From the NCBI RefSeq assembly GCF_000956595.1, contig NZ_JYOO01000005.1, positions 1 through 64,000 on the forward strand: a DNA stretch of 64,000 nt, read 5' to 3'. Both the position numbers and the translations under genes were made by a program. The DNA comes from Priestia aryabhattai B8W22. Its GTDB lineage: Bacteria > Bacillota > Bacilli > Bacillales > Bacillaceae_H. This document shows, in pieces, positions 10,104 through 19,112 of the stretch (within the stretch, counting starts at the first letter, position 1; the number at the start of each line of letters is the position of its first letter). Under the pieces are notes generated by a model, which was not told the DNA's origin, did no database searches, and was given only the letters and a program-made list of their open reading frames with translations.

Positions 10104-10134
10104 CAAGTGAGGCAGCATTACACTACCTCACCTG
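10104..10134 (-). terminator. spoIIB terminator
   Basis: CAAGTGAGGCAG and CTACCTCACCTG form a stem touching the spoIIB stop codon, followed on the minus strand by TTTATTG. The U-tract is modest. Confidence 0.6.
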
Positions 10135-11148
10135 TTAAGACGTTACAAGGCTTTCATACTGCTGAAGAGCTTTTAACACGTATCGCTGAGCAAGCCAAGC
10201 ATCTTTACTGCTTTGATTGTCTTCATATGAAGAAAGAGAAGCCGCAGCCTTTTGAAGGGTGCTCATCATGGTTTTAATGTCTCCATTTGATGCTTCTTTC
10301 TGAACTTTTGTCAGCTCTTTTTTCAGAGATTTGATATCGGCTACCCGCTCTCCTTCAATCGCTTTAACAGATTGATCTAAAAGATTAGCCATAAACGGCT
10401 GCGCTGTTGTTATAACCGTTTGATCTTTTTTCCCTAATTCGCTAGTGGGCTTAATTTCATAAGACTTTACATATACATCTTTACCTTGTTGTTTATACGT
10501 GTTACTAAGTGCCTTCGCTTTTTCTTCTCCAGTGGCAGCACCAACGACAAGAGAATAGGTTTTAGGTGAAAAGATCTCGCCTGCTTCGTTCTCTTCTTTC
10601 CATTTATCCATTGCTTTATTTGCAGCAGCTTTTGATGAAAAAGCACCTGCTTGTACAATGTAAAAGGAAAAGGGTTCTAAAGTAGAAGCAGCAGCTGACG
10701 TATCTTTCGACTCCTGTTCGTTTTTCTTTTCAGCTTTACCAACACTTTCAGTGGCAGACGCTGTTTGGGCAGCTTTTTCTTCTTTCGTACGCTCACTCGT
10801 TTGTGCTTTTCCTACAGGCTGTTCGCTTCCCGTCATCATTTTCACACCAACCATACCGATGCCGCTGCCTATTCCGACTGCTAGCAGTACAATCAGAGCC
10901 GTTCGTTTGATCACACCGCCGTTTACCGTTTTAATCGAAACATTTTTAGGATGTAATCGCGGCTTTTTCTTTTTTTCATTTCTTACATCTTCAATAAACA
11001 CCACTTTATTTTCTTCCACATGAGAATCTTTGGATGCCGGCTCCGGAAGAACCCACGTAAATTCGTCTTTTTCGGGCGCTTGTTCTTCCTTTTCATCCTT
11101 GGATTGACCATTGATTTTAATTGAAATCTTTCGTTCCTGCTTGTCCAC
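10135..11148 (-). CDS. spoIIB: Stage II sporulation protein SpoIIB (SPOR domain)
   Basis: Septal peptidoglycan-binding protein that helps recruit the SpoIIDMP engulfment machinery. The product is about 337 aa. It has a charged cytoplasmic N-terminus (RKISIKINGQ), one transmembrane segment (ALIVLLAVGIGSGIGMVGV), an Ala/Lys/Glu-rich linker and a SPOR domain (FSFYIVQAGAFSSKAAANKA). I choose the GTG at 11148, preceded by AAAGGCGGTGG; an ATG 23 codons upstream lacks a ribosome binding site and family support. It lies between maf and comC as in B. subtilis. Confidence 0.88.
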   Translation of the reverse strand: MDKQERKISIKINGQSKDEKEEQAPEKDEFTWVLPEPASKDSHVEENKVVFIEDVRNEKKKKPRLHPKNVSIKTVNGGVIKRTALIVLLAVGIGSGIGMVGVKMMTGSEQPVGKAQTSERTKEEKAAQTASATESVGKAEKKNEQESKDTSAAASTLEPFSFYIVQAGAFSSKAAANKAMDKWKEENEAGEIFSPKTYSLVVGAATGEEKAKALSNTYKQQGKDVYVKSYEIKPTSELGKKDQTVITTAQPFMANLLDQSVKAIEGERVADIKSLKKELTKVQKEASNGDIKTMMSTLQKAAASLSSYEDNQSSKDAWLAQRYVLKALQQYESLVTS

Positions 11149-11244
11149 TGCCCCACCGCCTTTAGTTAACGTAGTCTTAGTACCGGTTGCAAGCTGAGGT
11201 AAACCGACATAAAACATACACTTTTTTCCATGCTATCATAGAAG

Positions 11245-11278
11245 AAAAAAAAATAACAAGACATTTGTCGTCTTGTTA
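11245..11278 (-). terminator. comC terminator
   Basis: AACAAGAC and GTCTTGTT arms around an 7-nt loop are followed on the minus strand by ATTTTTTTTTC. It lies 57 nt past the comC stop codon. Confidence 0.85.
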
Positions 11279-11334
11279 CAAAAGGTTTTCGCTATTTAGT
11301 TACAGAAATTTCAAATTTGTCGAAGACTTGAAGC

Positions 11335-12090
11335 TCAATAAAAATAGCTGCTAACATACCAGTCTATCAATTCGTTTCCATGAAAATAAGCAGCGATTGT
11401 CCCTATAAAAATAAAAGGAACGAAAGGAATTGGTACACCTACCTTTGCCTTTTTCATTAATAACGCTCCTATACTAACGGTTCCGCCTATTAATATAGCT
11501 AAAAAAAGCGATAGTAAAACAAGCTTTACTCCAAGCACAATACCAATCAAACCATACAATTTAATATCTCCTTCTCCAAGGCCTCCTCTGCTGAGAAATG
11601 CGACTAGAAAGAGGAGAAAAAATGCTATTCCTCCTCCCATTAAGGAATCACTCCACGAAGTTAATGGAATGAAAAGACGCTCAAGAAGAAAGATAGGCAA
11701 AAAGAAAAGCAGCACCTTATTCGGGACAATCATATAAGCTATATCTGAGACAACTATAATTGTTAAAAAAGAAACAAAGGTTAATATGACAATCAGTTCT
11801 AACGTCATATTTAATCTAAAAAAAGCATATACAAATAAACTTCCTGTCGAAAATTCTACGAACGGGTAGATGAAGGAGATTTTTTTGCGACACATACTAC
11901 ATTTTCCTGCATTTTTAATGTAGGAGACTATGGGAATTAACTGCTGTGGAGAAAGACCGGATAAACAGTGTGGACAATGAGATCTTGGAGATAAGATAGA
12001 TTTTTTCTGAGGAATTCTAAGACCTGCTACGTTATAAAATGAACCTAGGGTGATACCTGAAACAAATAGATAAAGGTAAATTAAACTCAT
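11335..12090 (-). CDS. comC: Prepilin leader peptidase ComC
   Basis: Polytopic aspartyl peptidase that cleaves the leader from type IV prepilin-like competence proteins (ComGC-GG in B. subtilis) and methylates the new N-terminus. The 251-aa protein has the cytoplasmic four-cysteine motif (CPHC ... CSMC, residues about 39-68) and aspartates in VVSDIAYMIVPNK and GGLGEGDIKLYGL, the expected GD catalytic site. Its ATG overlaps the stop codon of the upstream pilin-like ORF (ATGA), so the two are co-translated. Confidence 0.94.
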   Translation of the reverse strand: MSLIYLYLFVSGITLGSFYNVAGLRIPQKKSILSPRSHCPHCLSGLSPQQLIPIVSYIKNAGKCSMCRKKISFIYPFVEFSTGSLFVYAFFRLNMTLELIVILTFVSFLTIIVVSDIAYMIVPNKVLLFFLPIFLLERLFIPLTSWSDSLMGGGIAFFLLFLVAFLSRGGLGEGDIKLYGLIGIVLGVKLVLLSLFLAILIGGTVSIGALLMKKAKVGVPIPFVPFIFIGTIAAYFHGNELIDWYVSSYFY

Positions 12091-12281
12091 ACGACTCCTT
12101 CCATTTCAGGATTACAGAATACTAACTGTAGATTTTCTTTTGAATGGGGCAATGTATCTTTTCCTTTTAAATAACTGCCAATAAATGGAATAATAAAAGC
12201 TGCTAGAAGACCTATTACGATAACCAGTATGATCACTTGCATTAGAGAAAGTCCTTTATTCTCCGTTGACAGTTTATCCAT
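12087..12281 (-). CDS. Small type IV prepilin-like protein
   Basis: A 64-aa ORF preceded by a strong ribosome binding site (GGAGAGGTG). Residues 1-10 are polar and end in NKG, followed by LSLMQVIILVIVIGLLAAF, so it reads as a class III prepilin signal: a cleavage site after Gly10 and a hydrophobic helix. The usual Glu at mature position +5 is Gln here. Only about 30 residues follow the helix, including one Cys, so there is no globular pilin domain. It is coupled to comC by an ATGA overlap, which supports a role as a peptidase substrate or accessory, but its function is unknown to me. Confidence 0.72.
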   Translation of the reverse strand: MDKLSTENKGLSLMQVIILVIVIGLLAAFIIPFIGSYLKGKDTLPHSKENLQLVFCNPEMEGVV

Positions 12282-12437
12282 TTCTACACCTCTCCTTTAT
12301 TGATTAGTATCAAACAACTCCTTCATTACTAAACTGAATCATAATACCCATAAAAGTCATATTTTGTATGCCTCCTTCCTTAAAACACACCTTTTATAGG
12401 TAATAAGGATTATACCACTAAAAAACAAAAACAGCAT

Positions 12438-12468
12438 AAAAAAACGTCTGCAAAAGCAGACGTTTTTT
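12438..12468 (-). terminator. ctaM-like gene terminator
   Basis: AAAAAACGTCTGC and GCAGACGTTTTTT pair around AAAA at the stop codon of the upstream membrane gene. T-runs occur on both strands. Confidence 0.85.
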
Positions 12469-13024
12469 AATAGTAAGGAGCCATAAATAAGTAGACAATT
12501 ACACCTGTAAGACTTACATAAAGCCAGATTGGCATTGTCCATCGCACAATTTTTTTATGTTTTTCAACTTGCATTGTCCAGCCCCACACAAGTGCAAACA
12601 GTGCCAGCGGAACAATAATCGCTGCTAGAAAACTGTGTGTGATCAAAATAAAAAAGTAAATGGGACGAACGATTCCTTCTCCACCGAACGTAGCTGTTTC
12701 TGTGGAAATGTAGTGGAACGTTAAATATGAAACTAAAAAGAGCAGTGTGGAAGTGAATGCTGCTAAAATAAAACCTTTATGAGCATTAATATTTTTCCTG
12801 AAAATTGAAATCAACGCTGCAACTAAAAAAATAAACGTAAAACTATTCAAAATAGCATTTAACCGTGGAAAGATAGTCAAATCAAAACTTACTTTTCCTT
12901 GATAGCCAATATTCGAAAAGAATAGCAGTAAAATAATAACATTCGCTATCACTGAAAAGGTAAGAATAATACCGGTAAAGTTTTTATTACTTTTCGGTAC
13001 AATTTTTTCATTATTCTTACTCAT
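12467..13024 (-). CDS. ctaM: DUF420 membrane protein, CtaM-like
   Basis: A 185-aa polytopic membrane protein with five hydrophobic segments. Conserved histidines lie in NAHKGFI, LTFHYIS and ILITHSFLA, as expected for the DUF420/YozB family. Staphylococcal CtaM, a member, is needed to mature a haem-copper aa3 oxidase. The proposed role here is assembly of terminal oxidase in the cytoplasmic membrane; it rests on family resemblance only. It is flanked by its own terminator and not obviously part of an operon. In my memory of B. subtilis this gene is elsewhere (yozB). Confidence 0.78.
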   Translation of the reverse strand: MSKNNEKIVPKSNKNFTGIILTFSVIANVIILLLFFSNIGYQGKVSFDLTIFPRLNAILNSFTFIFLVAALISIFRKNINAHKGFILAAFTSTLLFLVSYLTFHYISTETATFGGEGIVRPIYFFILITHSFLAAIIVPLALFALVWGWTMQVEKHKKIVRWTMPIWLYVSLTGVIVYLFMAPYY

Positions 13025-13148
13025 GTTAACAATCTCCTTATTTAGTGATGTACATGTTTATTATATATCACTTACCTAGGGGGTGAAAGTGACAATACTT
13101 TGAACTTAGTGCTTACTTATTATCCGTATCCCTTCCTTACATTATGTT

Positions 13149-13178
13149 AAAAGCAGCAAGATTTCACTTGCTGCTTTT
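13149..13178 (-). terminator. folC terminator
   Basis: AAAAGCAGCAAG and CTTGCTGCTTTT flank a 6-nt loop directly after the folC stop codon; the minus strand continues TTTTAACAT. Confidence 0.8.
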
Positions 13179-13180
13179 GC

Positions 13181-14479
13181 TCAGCTGAGAAGAAAAGCCC
13201 GCACTTCTGATATAAAGTACAGAGACCCTGTAATCACCACCATGTCTTGTTCACCTGTCGCCTTTTCCTTTACGTAAGCAATTGCTTTTTTCCAATCCTC
13301 GTCCATATGCTTATTATGATGAGTACTCATCTCATAAAGCTCCGCGGCTGCGCGAGCACGAGGAAAGTCAAAGGACGTAAATGTAATACTTGTAGCGATT
13401 GTTTCAAGTTCTTGGACCATTCGATCAGCGCTTTTATCATTTAAACAGCTGAAAACTAAATGAATGTTTCGATCTTCATAATGAAGGCGTAAAGTAGATA
13501 ACAAGCTATCAATGCCTTCTGCATTATGAGCCCCATCAATAATCGTTAAAGGATGCTCATTTACTATCTCAAAGCGGCCGTTCCACTTTGTATGCTGAAT
13601 CCCTTTTATCATTTGCTCATTGGAGATAGAAAGCTTTTTCTTTTCTTTTAAATAACAAACGGCCATCACAGCCAAAGCTGCATTTTTAACTTGATGATAG
13701 CCAAGCATATTTAATTGCAAGTGTTCAAATGTACCATACGGCGTTTTTAACGTAAAGCCTTCTCCATTTGCTACGGGCTCATAGTTTTCAATTTTAAATT
13801 CTTTTCCTAACACAAATAACGGAGCCTGCTTCGAATTTGCCTCTTCTGTAATGACGTCGAGCGCCTTTACCTGCTCCGCACCAGTAATAATAGGGACTTC
13901 TTTTTTAATAATCCCCGCTTTTTCTGCTGAAATTTCTTCTACCGTATCACCTAGTATCGCCATGTGATCAAATCCAATGTTTGTAATAACACTCACCATA
14001 GGATTCACAACGTTTGTTGAATCATATCGTCCCCCAAGACCTGTTTCAAACACAGCATAGTCAACTGAATCATGATAGCCGAAATAAAGAAAAGCCATGA
14101 TTGTAATCACTTCAAATTCCGTTGCTGACCCTAAGTCCGTATGTTCTAGTCGCTCCACTACAGGCTTTACTTCCTGAACAAGAGCGGTCATTGCTTCATT
14201 TGAAATAGGCTGTCCATTCACGCTAATCCGCTCATTAAATGTTTCGATATAAGGGGAAGTAAACGTTCCAACTTTATACCCTGCTTCTTCTAACATGTTT
14301 CGCAAATAAGAAACAGTAGAACCTTTACCATTCGTCCCAGCAACATGAATAGCATTTATATTTTGCTGCGGAAAATCAAGCTGCTCTAGCATCCATTCCA
14401 TTCGTTCTAACCCCGGCTTGATTCCAAAGCGAAGTCTGTTATGAATCCAATCAAGCGCTTCTTCATATGTCGTTATCAT
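13181..14479 (-). CDS. folC: Folylpolyglutamate synthase / dihydrofolate synthase
   Basis: Mur-ligase family enzyme adding glutamate to dihydropteroate or tetrahydrofolate using ATP. The 432-aa protein has the P-loop AGTNGKGST at about residues 47-55, ETGLGGRYDSTNV, the central-domain INIGFDH-type motif (TNIGFDHMAILG) and IIDGAHNAEGI. It is downstream of valS in the same direction; a hairpin between them (14521-14553) suggests partial separation. Confidence 0.95.
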   Translation of the reverse strand: MITTYEEALDWIHNRLRFGIKPGLERMEWMLEQLDFPQQNINAIHVAGTNGKGSTVSYLRNMLEEAGYKVGTFTSPYIETFNERISVNGQPISNEAMTALVQEVKPVVERLEHTDLGSATEFEVITIMAFLYFGYHDSVDYAVFETGLGGRYDSTNVVNPMVSVITNIGFDHMAILGDTVEEISAEKAGIIKKEVPIITGAEQVKALDVITEEANSKQAPLFVLGKEFKIENYEPVANGEGFTLKTPYGTFEHLQLNMLGYHQVKNAALAVMAVCYLKEKKKLSISNEQMIKGIQHTKWNGRFEIVNEHPLTIIDGAHNAEGIDSLLSTLRLHYEDRNIHLVFSCLNDKSADRMVQELETIATSITFTSFDFPRARAAAELYEMSTHHNKHMDEDWKKAIAYVKEKATGEQDMVVITGSLYFISEVRAFLLS

Positions 14480-14520
14480 CTTTTATTCACCTTTCTTTTC
14501 CATCGCTATTATTATGTAAA

Positions 14521-14553
14521 GAAAAAGCGTCGCTATACAAGCCACGCTTTTTC
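14521..14553 (-). terminator. valS terminator
   Basis: AAAAAGCGT and ACGCTTTTT arms with a G-C rich interior, T-run on the minus strand, 23 nt after the valS stop codon and before folC. Confidence 0.75.
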
Positions 14554-14575
14554 TGTTCATTCATTAACCCATTGA

Positions 14576-17218
14576 TTATCCGCGTAATTCAGCAATACGA
14601 GACTGAACAGCTTCACGTTTTTCAACGTAATCTTGCTCTTTTGCACGCTCTTCTTCTACTACTTTAGCAGGCGCTTTTGCAATAAAGCCTTGGTTGTTTA
14701 ATTTCTTTTGTACACGCTCTACTTCTTTGTTTAACTTGTCGTATTCTTTTTCTAAACGTGCGATTTCTTCTTCGATATTAATTAAACCTTCAAGAGGTAA
14801 AATTAATTCTGCTCCTGTTACAACAGCACTCATCGCTTTTTCATCTAATGAAACATCGGTTGAAATCACAAGCTCACTTGGATTACAGAAACGTTCTACA
14901 TACGCACGGTTCTTTTCAAGCTGGCTTTGAATATTTTCATCTTTAGCTTTAATAAATAATTTTACTTGTTTGCTCATCGGCGTGTTCACTTCAGCACGAA
15001 TATTACGAACAGCACGAATAATATCTACAAGTAAACGCATATCGTTAGCAGCTTCTTTATCCGAAAGCTCAGCGCGTACTTCCGGCCATTTAGCTACTGT
15101 AATTGATTCGCCTTCATGCGGCAAGCTTTGCCAAATTTCCTCAGTAATAAACGGCATGAATGGATGTAAAAGTCGCATTGTGTTATCAAGTACATAAGCT
15201 AAAATTGAGCGAGTTGTCTTTTTAGCTGCTTCATCTTCTCCGTAAAGAGGAAGTTTAGCCATTTCAATGTACCAATCGCAGAAATCATCCCAAATAAAGT
15301 TATAGAGAATGCGTCCAACTTCACCGAATTCATATTTGTCAGCTAATTTTGTTACGTGCTCAATCGTCTCATTTAAGCGCGTTAAAATCCATTTATCGGC
15401 AACGGACTTTTCGCCTGATAAATCAAGCTCTTCAAATGTGATGCCGTCCATGTTCATTAATGCAAAACGAGAAGCATTCCAAATTTTATTTGCAAAATTC
15501 CACGTCGCTTCGACTTTTTCAAAGCTGAAGCGTAAATCTTGTCCCGGTGAGCTTCCTGTCGATAAGAAGTAGCGAAGAGAATCTGCACCGTATTTCTCGA
15601 TTACTTCCATTGGATCTACGCCGTTACCAAGTGATTTACTCATTTTACGACCTTCAGCATCTCGTACAAGACCGTGAATAAGTACATCGTCAAACGGACG
15701 TTTACCCGTAAATTCAAGACCTTGGAAAATCATACGAGATACCCAGAAGAAAATAATGTCGTAGCCTGTTACAAGCACATTTGTTGGGTAGTAGCGTTTG
15801 AAATCAGCTGCATCCACATCCGGCCAGCCCATTGTTGAGAACGGCCATAGCGCTGAACTGAACCATGTGTCTAATACATCTGAATCCTGTTCCCAGTTTT
15901 CGATATCTGCTGGAGCCTCATGATCTACGTATACTTCTCCAGTTTCTTTGTGATACCAAGCTGGAATGCGGTGTCCCCACCAAAGCTGACGCGAAATACA
16001 CCAGTCGCGAATATTTTCCATCCAGTGTAAGTATGTCTTTTCAAAACGATCAGGTACAAAGTTGACTTTTTCTTCTTGTTTTTGAAGATCTACTGCTTTA
16101 TCTGCTAACGGCTGCATTTTTACAAACCATTGAGTTGATAAATAAGGTTCGACAACGGCACCGCTTCGTTCACTGTGACCTACTGAATGCATGTGGTCTT
16201 CAATGTTGAACAATACGCCGTCTTCTTGAAGGTCTTTAACAATTTGCTTACGGCAAGCAAAACGATCCATTCCTTCATATTTACCTGCTTTGTCATTCAT
16301 CGTACCGTCTTGATTCATCACTAAAATACGCTCTAAATTATGACGGTTTCCAATTTCAAAATCGTTCGGGTCATGAGCAGGCGTAATTTTCACCGCACCA
16401 GAACCGAATTCCATATCAACATAATCATCGCCTACGATTGGAATTTCACGCCCTACAATCGGAAGGACAACCTTTTTGCCGATTAAGTGCTTATAGCGAT
16501 CATCTTCAGGGTGAACAGCTACAGCCGTATCTCCTAGCATTGTTTCAGGACGAGTTGTTGCGATTTCAATATGTCCAGAACCATCTGCCAACGGATAGCG
16601 CATATGATAAAACGCACCTTGTACATCTTTGTAAATAACCTCGATGTCTGAAAGAGCTGTTTTTGTAGCTGGATCCCAGTTAATAATATATTCTCCGCGA
16701 TAGATTAATCCTTTTTTGTAAAGCGTTACGAATACTTCACGCACTGCTTTAGAAAGACCTTTATCAAGCGTGAAGCGCTCGCGTGAATAGTCCAAGCCAA
16801 GTCCTAGCTTCGACCACTGCTGGCGAATAAAGCTTGCATATTCTTCTTTCCATTTCCACGTTTCAGCTACAAAGTTTTCGCGGCCTAAATCGTAGCGGCT
16901 TTTCCCTTCGCTGCGAAGCTTTTCTTCTACTTTTGCCTGCGTTGCAATCCCCGCATGGTCCATGCCGGGAAGCCATAGAACGTCATAGCCTTGCATGCGC
17001 TTCATACGCGTTAAAATATCTTGTAACGTTGTATCCCAAGCGTGGCCTAAATGCAGCTTGCCCGTTACGTTTGGGGGTGGAATTACAATTGTATACGGCT
17101 CTTTTTCAGGGTCATTTGTTGCTTCAAAAAACTTCCCGTCTAACCAATACTGATAACGATTTTCTTCAACGGTTTTTGGATCATACTTCGTTGGAAGAGT
17201 CACTTCTTTTTCAGACAT
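14576..17218 (-). CDS. valS: Valyl-tRNA synthetase
   Basis: Class Ia aminoacyl-tRNA synthetase charging tRNA-Val, with editing of threonine. The 880-aa product has the HIGH-type signature ([14 protein letters not shown], about residues 47-60), the KMSKS motif ([14 protein letters not shown]), the editing domain ([13 protein letters not shown]) and a C-terminal coiled coil rich in Glu/Lys ([20 protein letters not shown]). I use the ATG at 17218, which has GGAGGT 8 nt upstream; the longer start overlaps that site. Expression is controlled by an upstream T-box. Confidence 0.97.
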   Translation of the reverse strand: MSEKEVTLPTKYDPKTVEENRYQYWLDGKFFEATNDPEKEPYTIVIPPPNVTGKLHLGHAWDTTLQDILTRMKRMQGYDVLWLPGMDHAGIATQAKVEEKLRSEGKSRYDLGRENFVAETWKWKEEYASFIRQQWSKLGLGLDYSRERFTLDKGLSKAVREVFVTLYKKGLIYRGEYIINWDPATKTALSDIEVIYKDVQGAFYHMRYPLADGSGHIEIATTRPETMLGDTAVAVHPEDDRYKHLIGKKVVLPIVGREIPIVGDDYVDMEFGSGAVKITPAHDPNDFEIGNRHNLERILVMNQDGTMNDKAGKYEGMDRFACRKQIVKDLQEDGVLFNIEDHMHSVGHSERSGAVVEPYLSTQWFVKMQPLADKAVDLQKQEEKVNFVPDRFEKTYLHWMENIRDWCISRQLWWGHRIPAWYHKETGEVYVDHEAPADIENWEQDSDVLDTWFSSALWPFSTMGWPDVDAADFKRYYPTNVLVTGYDIIFFWVSRMIFQGLEFTGKRPFDDVLIHGLVRDAEGRKMSKSLGNGVDPMEVIEKYGADSLRYFLSTGSSPGQDLRFSFEKVEATWNFANKIWNASRFALMNMDGITFEELDLSGEKSVADKWILTRLNETIEHVTKLADKYEFGEVGRILYNFIWDDFCDWYIEMAKLPLYGEDEAAKKTTRSILAYVLDNTMRLLHPFMPFITEEIWQSLPHEGESITVAKWPEVRAELSDKEAANDMRLLVDIIRAVRNIRAEVNTPMSKQVKLFIKAKDENIQSQLEKNRAYVERFCNPSELVISTDVSLDEKAMSAVVTGAELILPLEGLINIEEEIARLEKEYDKLNKEVERVQKKLNNQGFIAKAPAKVVEEERAKEQDYVEKREAVQSRIAELRG

Positions 17219-17278
17219 AATGTATACCTCCATAATATAAAGTTTCAGTCTTTAGAAACTGTGTAAACCTTTTATAAA

Positions 17279-17545
17279 CATAAAAAAACTCCTTTCCTAA
17301 TAAAAGGACGAAAGGAGTTGATTTCGCGGTACCACCTTTTTTTATAGACGTATCCCGTTTGATAAGCCTATACACTTCATTTCATAACGGTTGATTAACC
17401 GGCTTTTTCTACTGAGCTATGCAGCTGTTCAAAAAAGCTACTCATAGGCGACATTCCGAGTGCACATTCTTAAGAAATCTCACAGCAGCTGATTCCTCTC
17501 TCTGAAAGACGAACATCCCGTACTCTTCCTATTCACTGTATTTAT
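17279..17545 (-). promoter_or_regulatory. T-box leader, valine specific
   Basis: The leader contains the T-box core AGGTGGTACCGCG (about 17321-17334, minus strand) followed by a terminator (AACTCCTTTC ... GAAAGGAGTTTTTTT, 17283-17320). Stem I shows GAATGTCGCC, whose GUC triplet (17450-17452) reads as the valine specifier codon. Uncharged tRNA-Val would pair with both sites and favour the antiterminator, raising valS transcription. Confidence 0.93.
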
Positions 17546-17561
17546 GTATGAATTTCTCTTA

Positions 17562-17594
17562 ATTATACTATATGAAAAAATGTTGAATCGTCAA
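17562..17594 (-). promoter_or_regulatory. Probable valS promoter
   Basis: Minus strand TTGACG (17589-17594), a 16-nt spacer and TATAGT (17567-17572), overlapping a further TATAAT (17562-17567). Confidence 0.5.
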
Positions 17595-17776
17595 TAATCT
17601 TCTCCTATTTTTTTACGATAATATTCATAATTTTTTTGTCCTGCTCTTTATTTTTTCATTCACTCGCTAAATTTGGAAATAAAATGAAGAGTTCACTCAA
17701 AAAAATGGCACCATTTCTTTCTTTTTTCATATACTGACTTTAACCTGGGCACGTGGATTGAAAGGGGCATGTACAA

Positions 17777-17974
17777 ATGAAGAAACGAATAAATGTAAAT
17801 TCGTATCAGCTGCAGCGGTGGCTCAAAACAGCAGGAGCGGCTTGTGGACAGTTTATTGTTCCTTTAACAATTTTTCAAGGTATACGTACACTATTTTTCC
17901 CTACAACCTTTGATGTACTGTTGTTGGCACTGCTTGCCATACTAGCGGTTGCTTTATATTCGGACTGGATTTAA
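17777..17974 (+). CDS. Small hydrophobic protein of unknown function
   Basis: A 65-aa plus-strand ORF with a plausible ribosome binding site (GAAAGGGG, 8 nt before ATG). It has a basic polar first third (KKRINVNSYQLQRWLK) and two hydrophobic stretches (CGQFIVPLTIFQGI and VLLLALLAILAVALY), so it is probably a membrane protein. It is one of few plus-strand genes here and converges on ysxE with an 11-nt gap. I do not recognise the family. The 180 nt upstream, beyond the valS promoter, hold nothing I can name. Confidence 0.6.
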   Translation: MKKRINVNSYQLQRWLKTAGAACGQFIVPLTIFQGIRTLFFPTTFDVLLLALLAILAVALYSDWI

Positions 17975-17977
17975 AAA

Positions 17978-18002
17978 CCCAAGCGCTATTCGTTCGCTTG
18001 GG
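17978..18002 (-). terminator. ysxE terminator
   Basis: CCCAAGCG and CGCTTGGG arms span the ysxE stop codon and are followed on the minus strand by TTTTTAA. Confidence 0.75.
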
Positions 18003-19035
18003 CTTGTGCAGCTGCTTCCGCTGCCATTTTTTTTTGCTGATCTACTTCAAATATTTTAATGTTCAGCTGTTCAATGTTTTTCGTCAGCCAGTATGCTCGA
18101 ATAAATGACTGCATATGTTCAAGCTCCGTTTTACTTTCTTTATGCTGCCTATATTGAACGATACACTGATACAAGGGTTCTGGAAACGCTAAATAACTGT
18201 GTAAAAGCAGCCGTTCCTCTTCTCTGAGAGCAAAATGTTTTTCATACGTGCTAAACCACTCATAGCTGTCATAGGTAGTTACTGGGTACGTGCGAAGAGT
18301 ACGGAAATAAAATGAGACCAAATCATAAATCGGTGAAGCATCTTTTGCATGTTCAAAATTAATAAAAAAACCATTTCCCCGTTCGTCATAGATAAAATGT
18401 TTAGCCGATAGCTTTCCATGAGAAGTAACCAGCCGGATTTTTTCCTTTTCTTCCATTTCATCGTTCCACTGATCGAGCTTTCCAAAACCAAATTCAAGCG
18501 CTCTCGTCATTTCGTAATAAAATGTACAGTAATGCAATTCAAACGGGGACATATAAACTTTTTTCTCGCATTCTACTACGTATTGCTTCAGCTCTTCCTG
18601 ACGTTTTTCCCACGTTTCTTTCATCGATGTATAATGATTTTCTATATCTTCTTTTTTCACTTCTACTTCCTGCGCCGAAGCGCCGTGAAGCTTAGCAAGC
18701 TCTTGAAATAATTTATGATATCGAATATCACGCTCTTCGGTTGGGTTATTTGGGAGCCACGGCATTAAGTAATATGAGCCGCTTTCATCTGAAACAATCG
18801 GCTGAGAACGTTTCGTTTGATAAATAGGGACAAAGCCCATCCACCCTTTTTGATACACGTTCTGCAGCTTTTGAATGAAGTTCTGATTTCGTTCTTGATG
18901 ATTCGTCATTTCTTTAAGCGCAAACACGCCGGTTTTCGTATAGACTTTTTTTACTTTTCCGTAGTCTTCGATAAAGTCAACATCTAAGTCATATTCTTTT
19001 AACAATACTTTGTAGTCTGCTACTGTCCGCTGCAT
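17986..19035 (-). CDS. ysxE: Spore coat protein YsxE (CotS family)
   Basis: Sporulation coat protein of the CotS/aminoglycoside phosphotransferase-like fold, 349 aa. Kinase-like features include GKVKKVYTKTGVFALKEM near the N-terminus and VTSHGKLSAKHFIYDERGNGFFINFEHA in the catalytic-loop position. There the canonical HxDxxxxN is altered (HGKLSAKHF), as is usual in these coat proteins, so kinase activity is unlikely. It lies directly after spoVID, the coat-encasement gene, as in B. subtilis. Confidence 0.9.
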   Translation of the reverse strand: MQRTVADYKVLLKEYDLDVDFIEDYGKVKKVYTKTGVFALKEMTNHQERNQNFIQKLQNVYQKGWMGFVPIYQTKRSQPIVSDESGSYYLMPWLPNNPTEERDIRYHKLFQELAKLHGASAQEVEVKKEDIENHYTSMKETWEKRQEELKQYVVECEKKVYMSPFELHYCTFYYEMTRALEFGFGKLDQWNDEMEEKEKIRLVTSHGKLSAKHFIYDERGNGFFINFEHAKDASPIYDLVSFYFRTLRTYPVTTYDSYEWFSTYEKHFALREEERLLLHSYLAFPEPLYQCIVQYRQHKESKTELEHMQSFIRAYWLTKNIEQLNIKIFEVDQQKKMAAEAAAQAQANE

Positions 19036-19061
19036 CTATATTCTCCTTCCTCGTAAAAAAT

Positions 19062-19108
19062 AAAGAAAACAGTTAAGACATTATATGCGTCAAAACTGTT
19101 TTCTTTCC
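19062..19108 (-). terminator. spoVID terminator
   Basis: AAAGAAAACAGTT and AACTGTTTTCTTT pair around a 20-nt loop just after the spoVID stop; the minus strand continues ATTTTTT. Confidence 0.75.
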
Positions 19109-19112
19109 GACT

